Shown here one piece after another: positions 36,308 through 42,842 of a stretch of 42,842 nucleotides of DNA. Position 1 is the first letter of the stretch, and each line of letters starts with the position of its first letter. The notes below the pieces were generated by a model. The model saw only the letters and a list, made by a program, of their open reading frames with translations, ran no database searches and was not told where the DNA came from. Source of the DNA: an uncultured beta proteobacterium. Lineage in GTDB: Bacteria; Pseudomonadota; Gammaproteobacteria; Burkholderiales; Burkholderiaceae_C. The translations under genes and the position numbers were made by a program. Where the stretch lies: positions 1 to 42,842 of the forward strand of contig CAIVXG010000215.1 in the NCBI GenBank assembly GCA_903909815.1, given 5' to 3'.

Positions 36308-37339
36308 ATGAAAAAACGTTTCTTTCTTCAAGCCGCTGCCGCTTTAGCCGCCGCGTTCAGCCTTGCCAGCGCCCAGGCGCAGACCACGCCCATCAAGTTC
36401 CAGCTCGACTGGCGCTTCGAGGGACCGGCCGCACTCTTTCTCGTGCCTGCGGCCAAGGGCTATTTCAAGGACGCCAAGCTTGACGTCAGCATCGACGCCG
36501 GCAACGGTTCGGGCGGTGCCGTGACGCGGGTCGCATCCGGCAGCTACGACATGGGCTTTGCCGACATGGCCGCGCTCATGGAATTCCACGCCAACAACCC
36601 GGACGCAGCGAACAAGCCCGTGGCCGTGATGATGGTCTACAACAACACGCCGGCCTCGGTCATGGCGCTGAAGAAATCCGGCATCAAGAAACCTGCCGAC
36701 CTGAACGGCAAGAAGCTGGGAGCACCGGTATTCGACGCGGGACGGCGCGCCTTCCCCATCTTCCAACAGGCCAACGGCATTGCCAATGTGCAGTGGACGG
36801 CAATGGACCCGCCGCTGCGCGAAACCATGCTGGCCCGTGGCGATGTTGACGCCATCACCGGCTTCACCTTCACCTCGCTGCTGAATCTGGAAGCGCGTGG
36901 CGTAAAGGCCGCCGATGTGGTGGTGCTGCCTTACGCGGACTATGGCGTCAAACTCTACGGCAACGTCATCATCGCCTCGCCCAGGTTCATCAAGGAAAAC
37001 CCGGCCGCGATCAAAGCCTTTTTGCTGGCCTTTACCCACGGCGTGAAGGACGTGATCGCCAACCCCAAAGCAGCCATCGACGCGGTCAAGGCGCGCGACG
37101 GCATCATCAACGTCGAGCTGGAGCAGCGCCGATTGCAACTGGCGATCGACACCGTCATCAACAGCGCCGACGCGCGCGCCGAGGGCTTCGGCCAGGTGAA
37201 AGGCCCGCGCCTGTCGCTCATGGCCTCTCAAGTGTCCGACGCCTTCGCGACCAAGACGCGTGTGAATCCGAACGCGGTATGGAACGGCTCCTTCCTGCCG
37301 ACCGCGGCGGAGCTGAACATCCTGCCAAACAGGAAGTAA
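36308..37339 (+). CDS. ABC transporter substrate-binding protein, NMT1/THI5-like
   Basis: This 343-residue periplasmic binding protein has a clear signal peptide (KKRFFLQAAAALAAAFSLAS, cleavage near AQA-QT). The NMT1/THI5-type fold is indicated by IKFQLDWRFEGPAALFLVPA, AVTRVASGSYDMGFADMAAL and GVKLYGNVIIASP. Family members bind thiamine-pyrimidine precursors, riboflavin, aromatic or sulfonate compounds; the ligand here cannot be told. It begins an operon of binding protein, ATPase and permease, and its TAA stop is immediately followed by the ATPase ATG. The longer open frame from 36083 runs through repeat DNA. Confidence 0.9.
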   Translation: MKKRFFLQAAAALAAAFSLASAQAQTTPIKFQLDWRFEGPAALFLVPAAKGYFKDAKLDVSIDAGNGSGGAVTRVASGSYDMGFADMAALMEFHANNPDAANKPVAVMMVYNNTPASVMALKKSGIKKPADLNGKKLGAPVFDAGRRAFPIFQQANGIANVQWTAMDPPLRETMLARGDVDAITGFTFTSLLNLEARGVKAADVVVLPYADYGVKLYGNVIIASPRFIKENPAAIKAFLLAFTHGVKDVIANPKAAIDAVKARDGIINVELEQRRLQLAIDTVINSADARAEGFGQVKGPRLSLMASQVSDAFATKTRVNPNAVWNGSFLPTAAELNILPNRK

Positions 37340-38161
37340 ATGGCCGGCGCGCCCGACAAGGAGTTCGTCGCGTTTCGCGACGTCTGGCTCGCGTACAACG
37401 ACGAGCTGCTCGCGGCGCATCACTTCGCCGTGGAGGCGATCGACCTGAGCGTACAGCAAGGCGAGTTCATCGCCATCGTCGGACCTTCGGGCTGCGGCAA
37501 GTCCACGTTCATGAAGCTCACCACCGGGCTGAAGATGCCCTCGCGTGGGCAGATTCTGATCGACGGCCAGCCTGTGACCGGGCCCTTGAAAATTTCCGGC
37601 ATGGCGTTCCAGGCGCCTTCTCTTTTGCCGTGGCGCACGACCTTGCACAACGTGCTGTTGCCGCTGGAAATCGTGGAGCCGCACCGCAGCCAGTTCAAGG
37701 CCAGGCGCCGCGAATATGAAGAGCGGGCGCGCATGCTGCTGCACAAGGTGGGACTGGCGGGCTACGAGGACAAGTTTCCGTGGCAGCTTTCGGGCGGCAT
37801 GCAGCAGCGCGTGAGCATCTGTCGCGCCCTCATCCACGAACCCAAGATGCTGCTGCTGGACGAGCCCTTCGGCGCGCTGGACGCATTCACGCGCGAAGAA
37901 CTCTGGTGCATCCTGCGCGACCTCTGGATGGAGCAGAAGTTCAACGTGATCCTGGTCACGCACGACCTGCGCGAGTCGGTGTTTCTGGCCGACACGGTGT
38001 ATGTCATGAGCAAGAGCCCGGGCCGCTTCGTGGAGAAAAAGAAGATCGATCTGCCGCATCCGCGCGACCTGGAGCTGACCTACACGCGCGAGTTCACCGA
38101 CATCGTGCACGAGCTGCGCGGCCACATCGGCGCCGCACGCAACGTGGTGGCAAGCGCATGA
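37340..38161 (+). CDS. ABC transporter ATPase, NitT/TauT (SsuB/TauB) type
   Basis: This 273-residue ATPase powers the importer at the cytoplasmic face. Walker A is GPSGCGKST (48-56), the signature LSGGMQQR, Walker B MLLLDEPFGALD, and the switch histidine lies in LVTHDLRESVFLAD. The Q-loop reads MAFQAPSLLPWRT. The stop overlaps the permease start by ATGA. Substrate class follows from the nitrate/sulfonate/taurine-type family only. Confidence 0.95.
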   Translation: MAGAPDKEFVAFRDVWLAYNDELLAAHHFAVEAIDLSVQQGEFIAIVGPSGCGKSTFMKLTTGLKMPSRGQILIDGQPVTGPLKISGMAFQAPSLLPWRTTLHNVLLPLEIVEPHRSQFKARRREYEERARMLLHKVGLAGYEDKFPWQLSGGMQQRVSICRALIHEPKMLLLDEPFGALDAFTREELWCILRDLWMEQKFNVILVTHDLRESVFLADTVYVMSKSPGRFVEKKKIDLPHPRDLELTYTREFTDIVHELRGHIGAARNVVASA

Positions 38162-38925
38162 GCAAAAAACAAATCGAACGATGGGCACCGGTGGTGCTGG
38201 GTCTGGCGCTGCTGCTGCTGTGGCAGGCCGTGTGCGGGCTGTTCCGCATCGACGACTACATCTTCCCCAGCCCCTGGACCATCGGCCAGGCCATGCTGGA
38301 GTTCTCCGCTCCGCTGGCCGAGGCCAGCTGGAAGACGTTCTGGGTCACGATGGTGGGGTTCTCCCTGTCCATCGTCGTCGGTGTGATGCTGGGCTTTCTG
38401 GTGGGCTCCTCGCGCCTGGCCTACGCGGCGGTGTACCCGTTGCTCGTGGCCTTCAACGCCGTGCCCAAGGCAGCGATCGTGCCGATCCTGATCGTGTGGT
38501 TCGGCATCGGCATCGGGCCCGGCGTGCTCACGGCATTCCTGATTTCGTTCTTCCCCATCACCGTCAACATGGCCACCGGTTTGGCCACGCTGGAGCCCGA
38601 GCTGGAAGACGTGCTGCGCGTGCTCGGCGCCAGGAGATGGGACGTGCTGGTGAAGGTGGGATTGCCGCGCTCGCTGCCCTACTTCTACGGCTCGCTCAAG
38701 GTCTCCATCACCCTGGCCTTTGTCGGCACCGTGCTGGCGGAAATGACCGCCGGCGACTCCGGCATCGGCTACCTGATGCAGTCCGCCGGCTCCTCGCAGC
38801 GCATGCCCCTGGCCTTTGCCGGCCTGGTGGTGATAGGCGCCATGGCCATGGCCATGTACGAACTCTTCAGCGCCGTCGAGCGCCACACCACAGCCTGGGC
38901 GCATCGCGGATCGAACGCGAGCTGA
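38158..38925 (+). CDS. ABC transporter permease, NitT/TauT type
   Basis: A 255-residue inner-membrane permease with about six spans. The coupling EAA motif region is VLRVLGARRWDVLVKVGLP, and FVGTVLAEMTAGDSGIGYL is typical of SsuC/TauC. It overlaps the ATPase gene by four bases. The last 20 codons (ERHTTAWAHRGSNAS region) are duplicated as non-coding DNA at 40284-40348, beyond the toxin-antitoxin genes. Confidence 0.95.
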   Translation: MSKKQIERWAPVVLGLALLLLWQAVCGLFRIDDYIFPSPWTIGQAMLEFSAPLAEASWKTFWVTMVGFSLSIVVGVMLGFLVGSSRLAYAAVYPLLVAFNAVPKAAIVPILIVWFGIGIGPGVLTAFLISFFPITVNMATGLATLEPELEDVLRVLGARRWDVLVKVGLPRSLPYFYGSLKVSITLAFVGTVLAEMTAGDSGIGYLMQSAGSSQRMPLAFAGLVVIGAMAMAMYELFSAVERHTTAWAHRGSNAS

Positions 38926-38930
38926 GGGAC
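38862..38930. repeat. Permease 3' end, first copy of a flanking direct repeat
   Basis: This segment (ending ATCGAACGCGAGCTGAGGGA) reappears with small differences at 40284-40348. The genuine copy is here, as the coding end of the permease. The 1.35 kb between the copies holds the toxin-antitoxin genes. Confidence 0.85.
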
Positions 38931-38938
38931 AATATATC

Positions 38939-38967
38939 GTCATCGCGCGGCCGCAGGCCGTGGCGGT
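38939..38967. repeat. Half copy of the dispersed palindrome
   Basis: CGTCATCGCGCGGCCGCAGG followed by CCGTGGCG matches one arm of the dispersed palindrome family (compare 29315-29344) and then breaks off. It lies 14 bp after the permease stop. Confidence 0.7.
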
Positions 38968-39091
38968 ATAAGCTCAGGAATGCAATTTTGGGTGGTACGC
39001 CCGGTTCGCATCAATGGCAGATGACCGCGCCGTCTTGGCTAAAAGAGCCCATAGCTCACACATCGGCTCGATGTTTGGCAGTCAGTCAGTG

Positions 39092-39124
39092 TGATACGTT
39101 TTATCAACAGATGATATAGTATCG
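39092..39124 (+). promoter_or_regulatory. Possible promoter/operator of the toxin-antitoxin operon
   Basis: AT-rich stretch just before the first ATG with mirror-related TGATAC (39092-39097) and GTATCG (39119-39124), and a -10-like TATAGT at 39115-39120. Toxin-antitoxin operons are usually autorepressed at such inverted repeats. Assignment is by eye. Confidence 0.3.
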
Positions 39125-39125
39125 C

Positions 39126-39491
39126 ATGCGTGAAGACCATGGAATCGCCACTCTCATCGACTTGCACGACCAAATCCTTGACCAGGGGGGCGGCTACTGG
39201 ATCAAGTTCGAGGCTTGGCGCGTAGAGGTGTCCGATGGCATTCCGCACGGAATTCGGTACTCGCTGACCTTGCACGAGCCCTATGGCAAACGCATTCTTG
39301 GCTATGACAACGCCCATGCGGTGAAACCACCCAAGAAGTTCAAGTTTGCTGGTCAGCGACTGGCCTACGACCATAAACATCGGCACGTGAGTGACAAGGG
39401 TGTGCCCTATGGGTTTCAGGACGCCCAACAACTTTTGGTTGATTTTTTCGCGGAAGTAGACCGCGTGTTACAGGAGGCGAGAAAGCCATGA
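39126..39491 (+). CDS. TumE/DUF6516-like toxin
   Basis: This 121-residue protein begins MREDHGIATLIDLHDQILDQ and has the DUF6516-type core: GYWIKFEAWRV, GIRYSLTLHEPYGKRILGYDN AHAVKPPKKF (split here for length), then HRHVSDKGVPYGFQDAQQLL. DUF6516 is now treated as the TumE toxin family, paired with a DNA-binding antitoxin, as found here. The ATG at 39126 lacks a visible ribosome binding site, and its stop overlaps the next start by ATGA. Mode of toxicity is not established from sequence. Confidence 0.75.
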   Translation: MREDHGIATLIDLHDQILDQGGGYWIKFEAWRVEVSDGIPHGIRYSLTLHEPYGKRILGYDNAHAVKPPKKFKFAGQRLAYDHKHRHVSDKGVPYGFQDAQQLLVDFFAEVDRVLQEARKP

Positions 39492-39835
39492 AAGCAATCG
39501 TTATCGGCATCATGCCGCAAGAAAGTATTCGCCAACGGGTGTTGTCCATTGCTCGCGGTGAGTACAAGCCTAAGCCCTCGGATCCCAAAATTTGGTTCAC
39601 TTCGATGCGTTCTCTAGCCGAGGTGTTGAGTGACGAGAATCGCGGGTTGTTGAAAGTGATTCAAGAAGCCAAGCCGCAATCCATCTCGTCCTTGGCTGAA
39701 CTGACGGGGCGAAAGACCAGCAATTTGTCGCGCACCCTCAAGACGATGGCCAACTACGGCTTCGTCGAAATGAAGCGCGAGAAAAATCATGTTCGGCCTG
39801 TCGCCATGTCAACTGAGTTCAGGATCATGGCGTGA
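39488..39835 (+). CDS. TumA-like winged-helix antitoxin (HVO_A0114-type)
   Basis: A 115-residue protein with a C-terminal helix-turn-helix: SISSLAELTGRKTSNLSRTL then KTMANYGFVEMKREK, a MarR-like winged helix. The N-terminal part (VLSIARGEYKPKPSDPKIWF) is typical of the partner of DUF6516 toxins. It overlaps the toxin gene by ATGA and probably neutralises it while repressing the operon. Its own stop overlaps the next ATG as well. Confidence 0.78.
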   Translation: MKAIVIGIMPQESIRQRVLSIARGEYKPKPSDPKIWFTSMRSLAEVLSDENRGLLKVIQEAKPQSISSLAELTGRKTSNLSRTLKTMANYGFVEMKREKNHVRPVAMSTEFRIMA

Positions 39836-39960
39836 TGCAATCGCAGCAGGACCGCACGACGGCCTGTGTCGCTGGCTCCTATGGGCTGTCGCTGTTTGCC
39901 GACGACTTGGACTTGGCCGAAAGCCGTTACCGTGACTTATTGAAGGAGCTAGGCAAATGA
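39835..39960 (+). pseudogene. 41-codon stub, probable truncated RelE/Gp49-type toxin
   Basis: ATG 39835 overlaps the antitoxin stop and the TGA (39958-39960) overlaps the next ATG, so it fills the gap exactly. The last 16 residues (DLDLAESRYRDLLKELGK) resemble the C-terminal helix of phage Gp49/HigB-type RelE toxins, which usually precede an XRE antitoxin. The N-terminal part has no such match. I read it as the 3' remnant of a toxin gene, now in a different junction; a functional micro-ORF cannot be ruled out. Confidence 0.45.
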
Positions 39961-40238
39961 GCAATGAGAAATTCGCCAACGTGTGGGATGCCATCGAAGA
40001 CACCCCCGAAGAAGCCGAGAACATGAAGCTGCGGTCGGGCTTGATGATGGCCCTGAAAACGCACCTTGCCCGCACTGGCCTGAGTCAGTCGCAAGCCGCC
40101 AAATTGTTCGGCGTTACGCAACCGCGTATCTCTGACCTGATGCGCGGAAAAGTCAACCTATTCGGCTTGGATTCATTGGTCAACATGGCCGCCGCCGCTG
40201 GCCTGCACGTCGAAATCCGTGTACTGGAAACCGCGTGA
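39957..40238 (+). CDS. XRE-family antitoxin-like regulator (HigA-type)
   Basis: This 93-residue helix-turn-helix protein has the motif LSQSQAAKLFGVTQPRISDL followed by MRGKVNLFGLDSLVNMAAAA, the pattern of HigA2/XRE antitoxins encoded after RelE/Gp49-type toxins. Its expected toxin survives only as the overlapping stub, so it appears orphaned. It is the last of four genes linked by ATGA overlaps. Confidence 0.85.
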   Translation: MSNEKFANVWDAIEDTPEEAENMKLRSGLMMALKTHLARTGLSQSQAAKLFGVTQPRISDLMRGKVNLFGLDSLVNMAAAAGLHVEIRVLETA

Positions 40239-40283
40239 AACCAGTCTCACCAACTTCTGCATTTTGTCTCATGGGGCCATCAT

Positions 40284-40348
40284 CTCTTCACGCCGGCGAG
40301 CGCCACCACAGCCTGGGCGCATCGGGGATCGAACGCGAGATGAGGGAC
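40284..40348. repeat. Duplicated permease 3' end, second copy
   Basis: Aligned with 38862-38930, this segment shows about 90% identity, including ATCGAACGCGAG followed by TGAGGGAC. It is not preceded by the rest of the permease gene, so it is a displaced fragment. Together the copies bracket the toxin-antitoxin genes. Confidence 0.85.
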
Positions 40349-40372
40349 TTTTTCTTTCAGCCAGCGACACTT

Positions 40373-40414
40373 AAACATTTCAAATAGCCGGACAGAAACA
40401 TTTCAATCAGCCGG
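40373..40414. repeat. Paired repeats resembling an insertion-sequence end
   Basis: AAACATTTCAAATAGCCGG (40373-40391) and AAACATTTCAATCAGCCGG (40396-40414) are 19-bp copies with two differences, starts 23 bp apart. They follow TTTTTCTTTCAGCCAGCGAC. Several copies of one motif near a terminus suggest the end of an IS21-type element. No transposase is present. Confidence 0.4.
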
Positions 40415-40491
40415 TGCCAATCGTTCTTCTCACCAGTGACAAGCCTCTAACTTTCGTGCTTCGGCTACGAAGCGCCCCGAGTCATGAAAGT

Positions 40492-40560
40492 TAGCCACGA
40501 TGGACTGCCACGTCGCTTTGCTCCTCGCAGTGACGACGGGCGTGGTCGGTTCATGGAGAA
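40492..40560. repeat. Copy of the 36134-36203 segment
   Basis: About 69 bp match with two visible mismatches: GTTAGCCACGATGGACTGCC at the start and GTGGTCGGTTCATGGAGA at the end. The match extends past the palindrome itself, so it is a true segment duplication rather than only a shared repeat family. Confidence 0.8.
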
Positions 40561-40653
40561 GACGGCAAGACCAAGCCGCCGCTGGCCTTGGTGAAGCTGC
40601 TCAAAGTATTTGAGCGCCATCCTGATCTTCTCAGCGAGGTAAGAACCGCCTGA
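40561..40653 (+). pseudogene. C-terminal remnant of an XRE/HigA-type antitoxin
   Basis: The frame reads DGKTKPPLALVKLLKVFERH and then PDLLSEVRTA before TGA 40651-40653. K-P-x-x-A-L-x-L-L-x-V-hydrophobic-x-x-H-P-x-L is the usual tail of HTH antitoxins that follow a ParE/RelE toxin. There is no start or HTH upstream, because the sequence changes abruptly into the duplicated segment at 40560. Confidence 0.5.
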
Positions 40654-40750
40654 CCGTGAGTAAGGCGGCCGTCGCTCCTTTGGGAACGCAAACCCTGGCG
40701 ATCTGCAGCATTTATGCAGCACAATTCAGGCAACCCTGAAAACGCCATCC

Positions 40751-41179
40751 ATGAGCCTCGATTACAGTCCTTTGCGCAATGCCATCGCACAGCTTGAAAC
40801 CAGCCTGGCCTATGCTCACTCGACTGCCGCGCTGGCCGATCCGGGTCTGCGGGAGCAACTGAGAAATTCCGTTATCCAGTGCTTCGAGTTCACGTATGAA
40901 CTTTGCTGGAAAATGCTCAAGCGCTATCTGGAACACACCGAGGCCAGTCCCGCCGATCTGGACATCGGCACGTTTCAGAGTCTGATCCGGTTGGGCAACG
41001 AGCGCGGCTTGCTGCGCTCTGACTGGGGCCAATGGAAGATTTACCGTCAGGCCCGCACCGACAGCAGCCACACCTACGATGCTGCCAAAGCGGAGGCAGT
41101 GTTCAACGTTGCTGCGGACTTCCTGACCGAGGCTCAGGCGCTGCTGGCAGAACTTTCCCGTCGCGACACTTCGCATTAG
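40751..41179 (+). CDS. Nucleotidyltransferase substrate-binding protein, HI0074 family (HEPN-like)
   Basis: This 142-residue all-helical protein shows the HI0074 signature: YSPLRNAIAQLETSLAYA, VIQCFEFTYELCWKMLKRYL, and IYRQARTDSSHTYD with the R-x(4-6)-H-like site. In HI0073/HI0074 pairs this protein is a HEPN-related partner of a minimal nucleotidyltransferase, now regarded as a toxin-antitoxin system (HEPN/MNT), with the MNT inactivating the toxin by nucleotide transfer. The partner follows after 7 bp. Confidence 0.88.
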   Translation: MSLDYSPLRNAIAQLETSLAYAHSTAALADPGLREQLRNSVIQCFEFTYELCWKMLKRYLEHTEASPADLDIGTFQSLIRLGNERGLLRSDWGQWKIYRQARTDSSHTYDAAKAEAVFNVAADFLTEAQALLAELSRRDTSH

Positions 41180-41186
41180 TTTCGAC

Positions 41187-41552
41187 ATGACTGGCATGAA
41201 AGTTAGCACCCCCTTCGCCAGCGCGCCACCCATCCAAATGCACGAGCGCGATTGGGCCACCGTACGGTGCATCCTGCGCGAGCAAATTCCGGATACCGAA
41301 GTCTGGGCGTTCGGCTCGCGCGCACGGCACCAGGCAAAGCCCTACTCCGACCTGGACTTGGCGCTCATCACGCAGCATCCCTTGAGCTTGGCACAGTTGG
41401 CCAACATGACCGATGCGTTCGAGTCGTCCGACCTGCCAATACGCGTGGACCTGGTGGACTGGGCCGCCGCCAGCGAAGCCTTCCGTGCCATCATTGCCCG
41501 CGACAAGGTGGTAGTGCAAACGCCTTGCGAGAACGCCGCTCGGGCAACATAG
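41187..41552 (+). CDS. Minimal nucleotidyltransferase, HI0073 family (MNT antitoxin)
   Basis: A 121-residue pol-beta-type nucleotidyltransferase. The catalytic motif is VWAFGSRARHQAKPYSDLDL, that is, G-S-x(9-12)-D-x-D, with the third acidic residue in IRVDLVDW. ATG 41187 is used, although an internal ATG (MKVSTPF or MHERDW) may be the real start because the family usually begins near MHERD. It is the expected antitoxin of the preceding HI0074-like gene. A strong terminator follows at 41634. Confidence 0.88.
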   Translation: MTGMKVSTPFASAPPIQMHERDWATVRCILREQIPDTEVWAFGSRARHQAKPYSDLDLALITQHPLSLAQLANMTDAFESSDLPIRVDLVDWAAASEAFRAIIARDKVVVQTPCENAARAT

Positions 41553-41626
41553 CCTCTTCGCCCCGTAGCTCGGGTGAGCGCAGCGCCACCCGACATCTTT
41601 GACCCTCGCATTGCCTCGACCGCATC

Positions 41627-41669
41627 AAAAAAAACGCCCGATCAGTTTGTCGCTGATCGGGCGTTTTTG
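41627..41669. terminator. Bidirectional Rho-independent terminator
   Basis: A 12-bp stem ACGCCCGATCAG / CTGATCGGGCGT (41634-41645 / 41653-41664) with loop TTTGTCG, flanked by eight A on the left and five T on the right. It can end both the plus-strand nucleotidyltransferase transcript and the minus-strand surface-protein transcript. Confidence 0.92.
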
Positions 41670-41719
41670 TTGGGCGCGCCGCGCAACCACCTGAAGCCAG
41701 GTGGCCACACTCGTTGCGC

Positions 41720-42842
41720 TTACTGCTGGCTGGTGGCGCGACGCTTCTTCATTTCCGCTTCCTGGCGCTCGAACACGGCCGCCAGCTCTGGAGACACGTT
41801 CACGCCGATGCCCTGGAGCTTGACCAGCGGACTGAGCATGCCCACGGTGCCTACGCCTGCCGTCATGGTCTCGCGCACGCTCTCGGTCGTATAGGCGTTT
41901 GCCATGAACACGTCAGCCGTCGTGCCGGCACCCGCAGGCATGTCCTGCCCATTGCCGGTGTATTCCATATTCTCAGCCACCACGATCGCTGCCGGGCCAG
42001 ACATCGGGCTCATGCCCTTGATGAACGGCGGCGGCGTCTGGCTCAGACCATTGAACAGCACGGCACCCGCAGGCACGTTCGGCGGCGTCAGGGTCAGCAG
42101 ACCGTTGATGCTGGACCCCACGATGTCCACCGAGATGCCATCGGTCACACCGCCGGCCTGCACAACGATATTGGCATTGTTGGCGGTGATGGTGCCAAAC
42201 GCGTTGTAGCCCACGCCACCCACCGTCGTCTTGGCAACCTCTCCAGCCTCCAACCCACCGATCGTGCCACCGGCCAGCAAGCGCGCCGTGGTGCCGGTCA
42301 CCGTGATGGCAGTGCCCAGGGTGCTGTCCATGTTGCCGCTGGTCTGCAATACCAGGGTGTTCGCGGTGTTGACTCCCGTCACCAGCATGTTGCTGTCTTC
42401 GGAGATGTTCACCGCACCCGTGCTGGCGAAGGTCAACGTGCCGGTGTTGAACGTGTCGCCTGCTGCATTGCCGAGGTTGATGGACGTGCCGGTCAGTGTG
42501 GACGCGCCGGCCACCGTAACGCTGGCCGCTGGCAGGTTGTCGATGGAACCCGTGGAAGTCAGCGTCAACGTATTGGCCGTGCTCGTTCCGGCCAGCGTGG
42601 TCGCGCTGTCTTCCGCGATGTTCACTGCACCTGCACTGTTGAAGCTCAACGTAGCGGTGTTGAACGTGTCACCCGTGGCATTGCCGATGTTGATCGACGT
42701 GCCGCTCAGCGCGCTCAAGCCAGTCACCGTGATGCTGGACGACGCCGCATTGCTCAAAGCACCCGCCGAGGCCAATGTCAGAGCGCTGGCGGTGTTCGTG
42801 CCAGCCACCGTGGTCGCGCTGTCTTCAGCGATGCTCACCGTG
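41720..42842 (-). CDS. Large repetitive surface protein, C-terminal part (5' end outside window)
   Basis: At least 374 residues of a serine/threonine/glycine-rich protein running off the right edge. It contains tandem 71-residue repeats: SINIGNATGDTFNTATLSFN and SINLGNAAGDTFNTGTLTF begin successive units, each with AGAVNIAEDSATT- and TSTANTLTLTST-like segments. The repeats resemble filamentous-haemagglutinin/beta-helix adhesins. After about 250 visible residues the protein changes to a non-repetitive tail (PPNVPAGAVLFNG to the end, lysine/arginine-rich), with no autotransporter barrel or sorting motif, so it is likely a two-partner-secreted or similar exoprotein. The signal and secretion domains are not in view. 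Confidence 0.75.
   Translation of the reverse strand, partial: TVSIAEDSATTVAGTNTASALTLASAGALSNAASSSITVTGLSALSGTSINIGNATGDTFNTATLSFNSAGAVNIAEDSATTLAGTSTANTLTLTSTGSIDNLPAASVTVAGASTLTGTSINLGNAAGDTFNTGTLTFASTGAVNISEDSNMLVTGVNTANTLVLQTSGNMDSTLGTAITVTGTTARLLAGGTIGGLEAGEVAKTTVGGVGYNAFGTITANNANIVVQAGGVTDGISVDIVGSSINGLLTLTPPNVPAGAVLFNGLSQTPPPFIKGMSPMSGPAAIVVAENMEYTGNGQDMPAGAGTTADVFMANAYTTESVRETMTAGVGTVGMLSPLVKLQGIGVNVSPELAAVFERQEAEMKKRRATSQQ

Larger units (their letters stand above)
40239..40750. other. Gene-poor stretch of duplicated and IS-like fragments
   Basis: This 512-bp gap holds, in order, a copy of the permease 3' end (40284-40348), IS-end-like repeats (40373-40414), a copy of sequence from 36134-36203 (40492-40560), and an antitoxin C-terminal remnant (40561-40653). 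No intact gene is visible. It looks like a graveyard of insertions. Confidence 0.7.

Overview
The window looks like chromosomal DNA of a betaproteobacterium of the order Burkholderiales, most likely Comamonadaceae-like. The evidence is the high-GC coding, the gene order folC / SPOR-domain protein / cvpA / purF / metZ / gltX followed by an Ala-Glu-Asp tRNA cluster, a DUF3460 gene beside scpA, and many dispersed palindromes that open with CGTCATTGCGAG. Genus is inference; no rRNA is present.

Layout. (1) 1-1.05 kb is eroded: IS-end-like repeats at the very edge, a truncated oxygenase-like gene and a frameshifted small gene. (2) 1.08-2.5 kb holds the organic peroxide module ohr and ohrR. (3) 2.5-8.1 kb looks like an integrative and mobilizable element. 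It has near-palindromes plus an oriT-like hairpin, a MobV/Pre relaxase, an AT-rich type II restriction-modification pair (D12-class adenine methylase and a PD-(D/E)XK-like nuclease), and a tyrosine integrase next to tRNA-Asp. (4) 8.1-15.2 kb is housekeeping on the minus strand: tRNA-Ala, -Glu and -Asp, gltX, metZ, purF, cvpA, a SPOR-domain protein and folC. (5) 15.4-24 kb is mostly plus strand: an ArsC/Spx-like protein, a 48/49-bp tandem repeat with an operator-like palindrome, ppnP, argG, then (minus) a stand-alone cyclic-nucleotide-binding protein and a NUDIX-metallo-beta-lactamase fusion, then (plus) 3-hydroxybutyryl-CoA dehydrogenase, a glutathione transferase and a biotinyl-carboxyltransferase fusion.

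(6) 24.1-32.1 kb is a minus-strand operon pal-hyfB-hyfC-hyfE-hyfF-hyfG-hyfI. The membrane arm and the N2-type small subunit are intact, but the large subunit lacks both NiFe cysteine pairs and no ferredoxin subunit is present. It is therefore best read as an energy-converting-hydrogenase-related (Ehr) complex of unknown electron donor, not a hydrogenase. A 164-bp tandem duplication carrying a palindrome, a ribosome binding site and an ATG sits between hyfB and hyfC. (7) 32.3-36 kb has DUF3460, scpA and a Rep helicase whose reading frame has absorbed a repeat-like insert.

(8) 36.3-38.9 kb is a three-gene NitT/TauT-type ABC importer. (9) 38.9-41.6 kb is a toxin-antitoxin-rich patch: a TumE/DUF6516-like pair, a 41-codon toxin stub coupled to an XRE antitoxin, an antitoxin remnant, and a HI0074/HI0073 substrate-binding plus nucleotidyltransferase pair. 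The patch carries duplicated pieces of the flanking permease gene and IS-like repeats. (10) 41.6 kb to the end is the C-terminal part of a large repetitive surface protein running off the window.

All calls come from reading sequence and recalled family motifs; no database search was run.
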